Source: Flavobacteriaceae bacterium
GTDB taxonomy: Bacteria > Bacteroidota > Bacteroidia > Flavobacteriales > Flavobacteriaceae
DNA: 5,695 nucleotides
Reading direction: 5' to 3'
NCBI GenBank assembly: GCA_018674025.1
Contig: JABHBC010000227.1
Coordinates: 1-5,695, forward strand
Translations under genes and position numbers: made by a program
Notes under the pieces: generated by a model
Database searches by the model: none
What the model was told of the DNA's origin: nothing
The model's input: only the letters and a program-made list of their open reading frames with translations
In this document: positions 1-5,695 of the stretch, one piece after another
Layout of the letters: the number at the start of each line of letters is the position of its first letter
Position numbering within the stretch: position 1 is the first letter of the stretch

Positions 1-36
1 AGAGACAGTAAAAAGAGTAATACTAAGAAACAATAA
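1..36 (+). CDS. Possible C-terminal end of a plus-strand gene entering from the left
   Basis: Reading from base 1, frame 1 gives RDSKKSNTKKQ followed by TAA at 34-36, a short, charged tail typical of a protein C-terminus. Frame 2 stays open longer, to a TAA at 86-88 inside the terminator stem, and would end in KFYSNTNN, so the true frame cannot be decided here. Frame 3 stops almost at once. The minus strand has no ATG in 1-99, so a minus-strand gene starting here is unlikely. The terminator at 80-114 faces the right way to end a plus-strand transcript, which supports some gene entering from the left. Function is unknown. Confidence 0.3.
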   Translation, partial: RDSKKSNTKKQ

Positions 37-79
37 TAAGCTTTCTACTTTTTCTTTATTTAAATTTTATTCAAATACT

Positions 80-114
80 AATAACTAAACAATAAATATT
101 TAGTTATTTTTTTT
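80..114 (+). terminator. Intrinsic terminator between convergent genes
   Basis: Bases 80-89 (AATAACTAAA) and 99-108 (TTTAGTTATT) are perfect inverted repeats forming a 10-bp stem with a 9-base loop. An unbroken T run at 107-114 follows on the plus strand. The stem has a single G-C pair, so it is weak by E. coli standards but ordinary for so AT-rich a genome. It would end the plus-strand gene entering from the left. The stop codon of the small minus-strand gene (100-102) lies inside the right arm, so the same stem may also mark the end of the minus-strand transcript, though no T run follows on that side. Confidence 0.6.
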
Positions 115-216
115 ATTCTTTTTTGCAGATTTTGAGTTGTACCAAATGTTCCATAATGTGAAATACATATATGCGATCCAAATAATACCTCCAACTATAA
201 ACATTTCTATATTCAT
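100..216 (-). CDS. Small single-pass membrane protein, 38 aa, function unknown
   Basis: On the minus strand, ATG at 216-214 opens a 38-residue frame ending with TAA at 102-100. The protein starts MNIEMFIVGG, has one hydrophobic and aromatic segment at about residues 5-23 (rich in I, W, Y and F), and ends in a very basic, asparagine-rich tail (SAKKNKKNN). By the positive-inside rule the tail should be cytoplasmic, giving an N-out, C-in single-pass protein. Its start codon overlaps the stop of the preceding small gene in an ATGA (216-213), the usual sign of translational coupling, and this is the main reason to accept so short a frame. I do not recognise the family. It is probably the last gene of the transcript carrying the TonB-dependent receptor. 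Confidence 0.65.
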   Translation of the reverse strand: MNIEMFIVGGIIWIAYMYFTLWNIWYNSKSAKKNKKNN

Positions 217-383
217 GATGTTCTTCTTTGTCTTATTGCAATTGCAAATAATAATATTGTTCCTGGCCAATGAGCTGAATATTGAGCTGATTCAAAATCT
301 CCTGAAATCCCTAAACCAATTGAATATAGCATAGCAATAAAGGCAATAATAATTGGGTAATATTTAAAAATGAAGTCTTTCAT
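213..383 (-). CDS. Small membrane protein, 56 aa, function unknown
   Basis: On the minus strand, ATG at 383-381 opens a 56-residue frame ending with TGA at 215-213. The protein starts MKDFIFKYYP, followed by a clear hydrophobic helix at about residues 10-28. A short polar loop (GDFESAQYSAHWPG, about 28-41) leads to a second, shorter hydrophobic stretch (TILLFAIAI, 42-50) and a basic end, RQRRTS. This looks like two membrane segments, or one plus a re-entrant piece, with both ends probably cytoplasmic. It starts 24 bases after the stop of the TonB-dependent receptor with no Shine-Dalgarno sequence, only AT-rich leader, and overlaps the next gene by four bases. The helix pattern, the tight packing and the lack of a good competing frame support it as real. 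I do not recognise the family. Confidence 0.72.
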   Translation of the reverse strand: MKDFIFKYYPIIIAFIAMLYSIGLGISGDFESAQYSAHWPGTILLFAIAIRQRRTS

Positions 384-407
384 AATTTTATTTTTATTAA
401 TTATATA

Positions 408-2840
408 TTATCCGCCATACTCATCGCCACCACCTTGATACGATTGTTGAGATCTGTCGAATCTTTTCTTTTTTTGATTAATTCTGTAAGTCATATTTAG
501 TGTAAAACTTCTTGAACTCCAGCGATACTTCGATTCAGAATAAAAAGTTTCTCTGAAGGCCTCACTAATTCTTCCACTAGAATCAAACAAATCTCTAACA
601 TTTAAAGATAATGTTCCTTTTTCATTTAAAATATCTTTACTAAATGCTAAATCAGTTGAATAGCTAGCTTTTGTTTTATTAATTGCATCTTCTCGAGGAC
701 CTCTATAATTCATTCTAGTTTGCCATTCAACTTTTCCTGGCAATGTCAATTTATTATTCAATCGCATACTCCAGCTTAAATTTTCACTACCATAATCAAT
801 GTTTCTATATTCTCCTTCAACCTTGTTATTATATAAGTTAAAATTTGAATTTATATTCCATTTTTTTGATGGTCTGTAAGAAAGATTGAATTCAAATCCG
901 AATCTTGAATTTGTTGCAAGATTTATAGGAAATCTTTCAATTATAGGTACATCTGTACCACCAAGATTGACTGTTTCTCCAGTGTCTTGAGTTATAAAAT
1001 TAAAAGTATTGGTTGATTTTTGATAATAAACAGATGAATTAACTGTAAAGGAGGATTCAAATGTTTTCAAATAACCAAAGTCAAAATTATTTGAATATGT
1101 TGGGTCTAAATTTGGATTTCCTCTAAAAATACTAGTTGGACTATTTTTTGATGGAAAAGGGTTTATAAATCTTGACCATGGTCTTCTTAATCTTCTGTTA
1201 TACCCAAACGTTAAGCTTTCATCTTCAGAAATTTCATATCCAAAATTAAATGTTGGAAATACACCTGTGTCATCTTTTTTTATTAATTCATCAGTAGTGA
1301 TTTGAAATATATCTTTTTTAGTTTGTTCGACTCTTACACCAAAAAGAAAAGAGTATTTATCTTCAACTTTGAATCCATATTGAGAATATATAGCGTTAAT
1401 CTGTTCTTTATACTGAAAAACATTACTTTGATCAACATCTAATACTAGACTATTATTTAAATCAGAATAAACTTTATAATCTTGATTTAAATCTGACTCT
1501 TCTATTTTAAACCCTGCCTCAAATTGCTTGTTTTCCCCGATTGGTAATACGTAATCTGCCTTTATAAGTTTATTGTCGCTTGTTTCATCGGATGTAATTT
1601 GCTCAAAGTTTATAAGATTTTGGATTAATATAGAATTTTCATTATCTGTATTTTCTCCAATTTGAAAATCAACTACTAATTTGTGTCCTTCGTCATTAAA
1701 TCTTTTATCAAAATTAAGTGAGTATTCATAATTTTCGTCTTTAGATAATTCGTTTTCTTTCCTGAAAGTTTCATTAATGATATTTTCACTACTGTCTAAT
1801 TCTAAAGTTGTATTTTCATTTAAGTTATTTCCATCAGAATTACTGACTAAAAATGATGTTGTAACAGATGTTTTATCGTTAATATACCATTCTAAACCTG
1901 TATTGGTAAATAAACTTTTGTTTTCTCTTTCCCAATCTCTATTGTCTCTAATAAAAGTACTATCATCATCACCATTATAATATTCTGAGTAAGCATAGGC
2001 ATCTCCAATTCTAAGTCTATCACTAATACCAGTAGAATTAAATATATTAACATCTCCAGTTCTGTAATTGAAATTAGTAGAAATTCCTGAGCTTTTAGGA
2101 TCTCCAATATTAGCATTTATTGTTCCGTTAAATCCTAACAATTTATTCCTTCTTAAAATTATATTTATAATTCCCCCATTTCCTTGTGCATCATATCTTG
2201 CGGATGGTGAAGTTATTACCTCAACTTTCTCAATAGACTCAGAAGGGAGTTGTCTTAACGCCTCAGCGGAGTTTAAACCCACTAATCCAGATGGTTTACC
2301 ATTAATTAAAATTCTTACATCATCACTTCCTCTAAGAGCTACATTGCCTTCTACATCAACAGAAATCGATGGTACATTGTCTAGTACATCACTAACAGAA
2401 CCTCCTTTGACAGTTAAGTCTCTTCCAACTGTGTATATTTTCTTATCCAATCTAATATCGACAGTTGTGTTTTCTGCAATAATCTCAACTTCGTCCAATG
2501 ATTCTATATCAAGATCTAATTCAATATTTTTAAATTCAATATTTTTAGAAATATCTAAATCTTTGAAAAGATAATTTTTGTAAGAAATGTACTCAATTAG
2601 TAGGTTGTAATTCCCTTTTTTAACCGCTATACTATAATTTCCATTTTTGTCAGATAATCCACCAGTCACAACACTATTATCATCAACACTCAGTAAAGTT
2701 ATTGTGGCATACTCTAGAGGGTCTTTATTCTCTGACTCCAATATAGTACCGGTTAATTTAAATTCTTGAGAATTCCATTGTGAAAACGTATTACAAATAG
2801 TAATTATTGACAGTAAAAAAGATAGGAATTTTTTTTTCAT
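408..2840 (-). CDS. TonB-dependent outer-membrane receptor, 810 aa
   Basis: This is an outer-membrane beta-barrel transporter of the TonB-dependent type common in Bacteroidota; the substrate cannot be told from the sequence. The order is: signal peptide at 1-21 (MKKKFLSFLL..., cleavage likely at TFSQ); a carboxypeptidase-D-regulatory-like beta-sandwich at about 27-105 (LTGTILES...PLEYATITLL, then SDKNGNYSI and LLIEYISY); a plug domain at about 130-232 (VSDVLDNVPSISVD, NGKPSG at 180-185, IEKVEVITSPSARYDAQGNGG, IINIILRR); then the barrel to about 787, closing with SFTLNMTYRI. This matches the outer-membrane barrel group near Pfam OMP_b-brl_3 rather than SusC, and no SusD partner follows. An in-frame ATG at 2864 would add eight residues ahead of the signal peptide and lies inside the probable promoter, so 2840 is preferred. 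The last 23 residues form a basic then glycine-rich tail (GGGDEYGG) beyond the final strand. Two small membrane genes follow closely. Confidence 0.93.
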   Translation of the reverse strand: MKKKFLSFLLSIITICNTFSQWNSQEFKLTGTILESENKDPLEYATITLLSVDDNSVVTGGLSDKNGNYSIAVKKGNYNLLIEYISYKNYLFKDLDISKNIEFKNIELDLDIESLDEVEIIAENTTVDIRLDKKIYTVGRDLTVKGGSVSDVLDNVPSISVDVEGNVALRGSDDVRILINGKPSGLVGLNSAEALRQLPSESIEKVEVITSPSARYDAQGNGGIINIILRRNKLLGFNGTINANIGDPKSSGISTNFNYRTGDVNIFNSTGISDRLRIGDAYAYSEYYNGDDDSTFIRDNRDWERENKSLFTNTGLEWYINDKTSVTTSFLVSNSDGNNLNENTTLELDSSENIINETFRKENELSKDENYEYSLNFDKRFNDEGHKLVVDFQIGENTDNENSILIQNLINFEQITSDETSDNKLIKADYVLPIGENKQFEAGFKIEESDLNQDYKVYSDLNNSLVLDVDQSNVFQYKEQINAIYSQYGFKVEDKYSFLFGVRVEQTKKDIFQITTDELIKKDDTGVFPTFNFGYEISEDESLTFGYNRRLRRPWSRFINPFPSKNSPTSIFRGNPNLDPTYSNNFDFGYLKTFESSFTVNSSVYYQKSTNTFNFITQDTGETVNLGGTDVPIIERFPINLATNSRFGFEFNLSYRPSKKWNINSNFNLYNNKVEGEYRNIDYGSENLSWSMRLNNKLTLPGKVEWQTRMNYRGPREDAINKTKASYSTDLAFSKDILNEKGTLSLNVRDLFDSSGRISEAFRETFYSESKYRWSSRSFTLNMTYRINQKKKRFDRSQQSYQGGGDEYGG
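2518..2547. repeat. Perfect 15-bp tandem duplication inside the receptor gene
   Basis: AATTCAATATTTTTA occurs twice head to tail, at 2518-2532 and 2533-2547. Being 15 bp, it keeps the frame and encodes the repeated peptide KNIEF-KNIEL (receptor residues about 100-109). It sits in the linker between the carboxypeptidase-like domain and the plug, where a five-residue insertion would be tolerated. It looks like a slippage duplication. Confidence 0.85.
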
Positions 2841-2857
2841 CAGATATATATTTTTTA

Positions 2858-2865
2858 CAAACATA
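2858..2865 (-). promoter_or_regulatory. Probable -7 promoter element for the receptor gene
   Basis: Read on the minus strand, 2865-2858 is TATGTTTG, an exact match to the Bacteroidota -7 consensus TAnnTTTG. Transcription would start near 2850, about ten bases before the chosen ATG at 2840. I see no good TTG-type -33 element at the usual distance upstream, so the call rests on the -7 box and its position in the gap between the ArsC-like gene and the receptor. The upstream ATG at 2864 falls within this element and so would not be in the mRNA. Confidence 0.45.
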
Positions 2866-2899
2866 TATCCTACTATTTAAATTCATAGTTAAAAGTATG

Positions 2900-3250
2900 T
2901 TAATTTGATTTTAGAAAATCTATTAAATTTTCTAATGGCCTACCAATTACAGCTTTGTTAGAGTCTTCTATAATAGGTCTTTCTATTAGTTTTGGGTTTG
3001 ATACTAATAAATTAATAATGTCCATATCTGAATGTTTTAAGTTTTTAAATTTTTCTTTCCAGATATTTTCATTTTTTCTAACAAGATTTATGGGATCAAT
3101 ATTAAGTTTATTAATTAGTATTGTCATTTCATCTATCGATAAATTCACTTTTAAATATTCAATTATTGTGAATTTAATTTTTTTATCTATTAAATATTGA
3201 ACAGCTTCTCTAGATTTTCTGCATCTGTTATTGTGATAAATTTTAATCAT
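2900..3250 (-). CDS. arsC: ArsC/Spx-family reductase, arsenate-reductase-like, 116 aa
   Basis: This is a cytoplasmic thioredoxin-fold protein of the ArsC family (glutaredoxin-coupled arsenate reductases and relatives). The N-terminal active-site loop reads IYHNNRCRKSR, with the catalytic cysteine at C10 just after His6-Asn7, as in plasmid R773 ArsC (HNPxC). The three arginines that bind the oxyanion in that family are all present: R58 (LVRKNE), R91 (ERPII) and R104 (IGRP). C10 is the only cysteine, which excludes the CXXC arrangement of redox-sensing Spx and fits a glutaredoxin- or thiol-dependent mechanism. At 116 residues it lacks the C-terminal extension of the 141-residue R773 enzyme, as do many chromosomal members. 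It starts one base after the prfB stop and so is very probably co-transcribed and translationally coupled with it. No arsenite pump or ArsR gene is in view, so a role in arsenate detoxification is an inference; an unidentified thiol reductase role is possible. Confidence 0.85.
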   Translation of the reverse strand: MIKIYHNNRCRKSREAVQYLIDKKIKFTIIEYLKVNLSIDEMTILINKLNIDPINLVRKNENIWKEKFKNLKHSDMDIINLLVSNPKLIERPIIEDSNKAVIGRPLENLIDFLKSN

Positions 3251-3251
3251 A

Positions 3252-4359
3252 TTATAAATCGTTTGTTTTTTTAGTTTGCCCTGACATCATTAAAAATGAT
3301 TTTAAAAACGGTTTTATTTCCCCATCCAAAACAGCATCAATATTTCCAGTCTCATGACCTGTTCTAACATCTTTAATGAGTTTATATGGGTGAAGAACAT
3401 AATTTCTAATTTGGCTACCCCATTCAATTTTCATCTTTCCAGCTTCAATGTCAGACCTTTCTTCTTGTTGTTTTTTTATTTCAATTTCATATAATTGAGA
3501 CTTTAGCATTTGAAGGGCTCTAGACCTATTGTCGTGTTGTGATCTAGTTTCTGAACAAGATATTTTAATCCCAGTTGGTTTATGCGTTAACTGAACTTTT
3601 GTCTCAACCTTGTTAACATTTTGACCTCCAGCACCACTAGATCTTGCTGTTGTAATTTCAATATCAGCAGGATTGATTTCGATTTCAATTGAATCATCAA
3701 CTAATGGATAAACATATACTGAGGCAAAACTGGTATGTCTTTTGGCGTTACTATCAAATGGAGAAATCCTAACTAACCTATGGACTCCATTTTCACCTTT
3801 TAGCCAGCCAAAAGAAAATTCCCCTTCAATTTGTAATGTTACTGTTTTTATACCAGCAACATCACCTTCTTGTAAATTTAGTTCTGTTAATTTAAAATTA
3901 TTTTTTTGACAATACATGATATACATCCTCATTAACATTTGAGCCCAATCGCAGCTTTCGGTTCCTCCAGCTCCAGCAGTAATTTGAAGAACAGCGCTCA
4001 TGCTATCACTTTTTTCAGAGAGCATATTTTTGAATTCTAATTCCTCAAGAAAATCTAAACAAGACTTATAATTTTCAATAATTTCATTTTCTGTCGACTC
4101 ACCTTGTTTATAAAATTCTAATAAAACTTCTATATCATTGATTTGATCTTCAAGCTTATTATAATCTTCTAACCATTTTTTATTAAAGCGTAGCTCTTTT
4201 AGTAAAATCTCAGCAGCTTTTGAATCATTCCAGAAGTTTGGATCAAAAGTTTTTTCTTCTTGATTCTGAATTTGAATCTTCTTAACATCTAAGTCAAAGA
4301 TACCTCCTTAACGCACCAAGGCGATCTTGAAGATTTTTAAATTGATCTGTAGTTATCAT
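3252..4359 (-). CDS. prfB: Peptide chain release factor 2 (RF2), 368 aa, made by programmed +1 frameshift
   Basis: RF2 ends translation at UGA and UAA codons by entering the ribosomal A site and triggering hydrolysis of peptidyl-tRNA. The first 21 codons (MITTDQFKNLQDRLGALRRY-L, 4359-4297) run into TGA at 4296-4294. A +1 shift on CTT-T moves into the frame read from GAC at 4295, which is open for 347 residues to TAA at 3254-3252. The joined product is 368 residues, close to the 365 of E. coli RF2. It has the N-terminal helical domain (about 1-110), the RF2-specific stop-codon-reading tripeptide SPF at 199-201, and the catalytic loop GAGGQNVNK with GGQ at 244-246. An ATG at 4025 is internal to the mature protein, not a start. 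The ATG at 4370 is followed at once by TAA, so 4359 is the start. The ArsC-like gene follows after one base. Confidence 0.96.
4294..4308 (-). promoter_or_regulatory. prfB programmed +1 frameshift site
   Basis: Read on the minus strand, 4308-4294 is AGGAGGTATCTTTGA. It holds a Shine-Dalgarno-like AGGAGG (4308-4303), a three-base spacer TAT, the slippery codon CTT (4299-4297) and an in-frame TGA (4296-4294) followed by C. This is the classic bacterial prfB arrangement (E. coli: AGGGGG-TAT-CTT-TGA-C) with the same spacing. In the known mechanism, low RF2 makes the ribosome pause at UGA and slip forward one base on CUU-U, so RF2 controls its own synthesis. The reading frames on both sides fit exactly. 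Confidence 0.96.
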
Positions 4360-4381
4360 CTTTTTTACATATAATTCTTTG

Positions 4382-4410
4382 CTAAACTACTATTATAATA
4401 TTTGTCAAAA
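4382..4410 (-). promoter_or_regulatory. Candidate promoter for prfB
   Basis: On the minus strand, 4410-4403 reads TTTTGACA, a -33-like element, and 4389-4382 reads TAGTTTAG, one mismatch from TAnnTTTG. The spacing is 16 bases, a little short for Bacteroidota promoters. Transcription would begin near 4376, leaving a short leader before the ATG at 4359. The rest of the 123-bp divergent gap (4360-4482) is almost pure A and T. The plus-strand gene must also be served from here, but I see only a degenerate plus-strand box (AATATTTG, 4397-4404) and do not call it. Confidence 0.3.
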
Positions 4411-4482
4411 AATTATTTATTTCAGTTTTTGTTATTTTTTTGGAATAATTATTCGTTATTTTTATAATAAATATTTATTCTC

Positions 4483-5695
4483 ATGAAAAATTTAATTCAA
4501 CTTATTACTCTTTTATTGTTTTTTAGTGGATTTTCACAGTCTATTTTGGATAAAGATTTAGTGAAATATGAAGGTTTTTTTGACTTTTACTATGACATTA
4601 AGACTGATAAAATTTATCTTGAAGTAGAAAATTTAAATTCTGATTTTCTTTACATAAGCTCATTGGCAACTGGAATTGGATCGAATGATATTGGTTTAGA
4701 TAGAGGACAATTGGGAAGTGAAAGATTAGTTAGTTTTCAAAAATCAGGAAATAAACTACTTTTAATTCAGCCAAATTTGTCATTTAGAGCAATCACTAAA
4801 AATAAAGCAGAAGAAAATAGTATTAAAGAAGCTTTTGCTAAGTCTGTTATTTATGGTTTTAAAATCTTAGAGACTAACGATGATAAATATTTAGTGGATT
4901 TTACTTCATTTTTAATGCAAGATAAGCATGGAGTCGCAGATAGATTAAAACTAGCTAAACAAGGAGTTTACAAGATTGATAAAACAAAAAGTGCTATAGA
5001 ACTTAAACACACAAAATCTTTTCCAAAAAATTCCGAATTTGAAGCATTACTTACGTTTTCAGGAAAACCAACAGGCAATCTTATAACAAGTGGAGTTTCA
5101 CCAGACCCATCACTTGTTTCTGTTGTTCAACATCATTCTTTTATAGAACTGCCTGATAATGAATATAAACCAAGAGAATTTGATCCAAGAAGTGGTGCCC
5201 TAGCAATTTCTTTTATGGATTATGCAACACCCGTTGAGGACGAGATAACAAAAAAGTATATTACTCGTCATAGATTAGAAAAAATAGACCCTAATCTTGA
5301 ATACAGTGAAGCTAAAGAGCCAATAATATATTATTTAGACCCCGGAACACCTGAGCCTGTAAGATCAGCATTAATTGAGGGTGCAAGTTGGTGGAATGAG
5401 GCTTATGAAGCTATTGGTTTTAAAAATGCTTTTCAAGTAAAAATATTACCAGAAGATGCGGACCCCATGGATTGTAGATACAACGTGATTCAATGGGTTC
5501 ATAGATCTACAAGAGGTTGGAGTTACGGAGCTAGTGTTGTTGACCCAAGAACTGGTGAAATTATAAAAGGCCATGTAAGTTTGGGAAGTTTAAGAATTAG
5601 ACAAGATTTTTTAATCGCACAAGCATTATTGTCAAAGCCTTTTGTTGACGATAACAATAATGACCCTATGTTAAAAATGGCAATTGCTAGAATTA
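4483..5695 (+). CDS. Secreted zinc-dependent metalloprotease-like protein (DUF5117/DUF4953 type), N-terminal 404 aa, cut by window end
   Basis: ATG at 4483 opens a frame that runs off the right edge. The protein begins with a signal peptide, MKNLIQLITLLLFFSGFSQ, with likely cleavage after Q19. Residues about 25-200 look like the DUF5117 domain of Bacteroidota metalloproteases (FDFYYDIKTDKIYLEVENL, SSLATGIGSNDIGLDRGQLG, then LLIQPNLSFRA). Residues about 240 onward look like the start of the catalytic DUF4953 part: SFMDYATP, a conserved IIYYLDPGTPEPVRSALIEG, WWNEAYEAIGF, then VIQWVHRSTRGWSYGASVVDPRTGEIIKGHVSLGS. In this family the HExxH zinc-binding helix follows closely after a segment like the last visible one (MLKMAIARI), so the active site should lie just beyond the window and cannot be confirmed. 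The family recognition is from memory of these motifs. The protein is probably periplasmic or surface-exposed; its substrate is unknown. It is divergent from prfB. Confidence 0.85.
   Translation, partial: MKNLIQLITLLLFFSGFSQSILDKDLVKYEGFFDFYYDIKTDKIYLEVENLNSDFLYISSLATGIGSNDIGLDRGQLGSERLVSFQKSGNKLLLIQPNLSFRAITKNKAEENSIKEAFAKSVIYGFKILETNDDKYLVDFTSFLMQDKHGVADRLKLAKQGVYKIDKTKSAIELKHTKSFPKNSEFEALLTFSGKPTGNLITSGVSPDPSLVSVVQHHSFIELPDNEYKPREFDPRSGALAISFMDYATPVEDEITKKYITRHRLEKIDPNLEYSEAKEPIIYYLDPGTPEPVRSALIEGASWWNEAYEAIGFKNAFQVKILPEDADPMDCRYNVIQWVHRSTRGWSYGASVVDPRTGEIIKGHVSLGSLRIRQDFLIAQALLSKPFVDDNNNDPMLKMAIARI

Noticed and set aside
137..334. Plus-strand open frame of 65 residues
   Set aside because: It lies opposite the two small minus-strand membrane genes, whose overlap and membrane-segment patterns are much better evidence of coding.
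2068..2574. Plus-strand open frame of 168 residues inside the receptor gene, with shorter ones at 1777-1980 (plus) and 1892-2116 (minus)
   Set aside because: They lie opposite or out of frame with the strongly supported plug and barrel coding sequence, and their translations show no recognisable domain. They are shadow frames.
2778..2840. Possible lipoprotein signal in the receptor, because its signal peptide contains a cysteine (SIITIC)
   Set aside because: The residue before the cysteine is isoleucine, which does not fit a lipobox, and a normal signal peptidase I site (TFSQ) follows five residues later.
2955..3200. Plus-strand open frame of 81 residues opposite the ArsC-like gene
   Set aside because: The minus-strand frame holds the complete ArsC active-site pattern; the plus-strand translation is only a hydrophobic antisense shadow.
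3252..4025. RF2-like frame of 257 residues from an internal ATG, suggesting a truncated prfB or a pseudogene with a premature stop upstream
   Set aside because: The upstream sequence continues as RF2 in the same frame back to 4295 and joins the true start at 4359 through a canonical +1 frameshift signal. The full product has normal length and all key motifs.
4368..4370. Alternative ATG upstream of prfB
   Set aside because: It is followed directly by TAA in frame and cannot start a protein.
1..5695. Mobile elements, CRISPR arrays, tRNA or rRNA genes, toxin-antitoxin or phage-defence genes
   Set aside because: I looked for transposase motifs, regularly spaced repeats, cloverleaf sequences and known defence domains on both strands and saw none. 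The small protein pair lacks the features of a known toxin-antitoxin system.

Overview
The window is very AT-rich. Its codon use, the secretion signals ending in 'FSQ', the lack of Shine-Dalgarno sites before most starts, a TAnnTTTG-type promoter and a TonB-dependent receptor of the carboxypeptidase-D-like/plug/barrel type together point to a member of the Bacteroidota. A low-GC, probably marine, Flavobacteriia-type genome is most likely. The species cannot be named from the sequence.

Layout. Positions 1-99 hold only the possible tail of a plus-strand gene and a hairpin-plus-T-run terminator. Five genes then lie on the minus strand, read right to left: prfB (4359-3252, release factor 2, with a programmed +1 frameshift), an ArsC-family reductase (3250-2900, starting one base after the prfB stop), a TonB-dependent outer-membrane receptor (2840-408), and two previously hidden small membrane-protein genes (383-213 and 216-100) that overlap by four bases. 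A 123-bp intergenic region (4360-4482) separates this block from a divergent plus-strand gene (4483 to the window end). That gene encodes the N-terminal 404 residues of a secreted zinc-metalloprotease-like protein and is cut by the window edge.

How the genes relate. prfB and the ArsC-like gene are almost certainly co-transcribed and probably translationally coupled. The receptor appears to have its own promoter in the 59-bp gap after the ArsC-like gene, and the two small membrane genes follow it closely enough to share its transcript. No pathway visibly links all the genes. The block looks like ordinary chromosomal housekeeping plus envelope genes, with no mobile element, CRISPR array or structural RNA.

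The most notable content is the intact RF2 autoregulatory frameshift, including an internal AGGAGG in a lineage that mostly does not use such sites to start translation, and the overlapping pair of uncharacterised small membrane proteins. I did not find convincing evidence of an undescribed multi-gene system.
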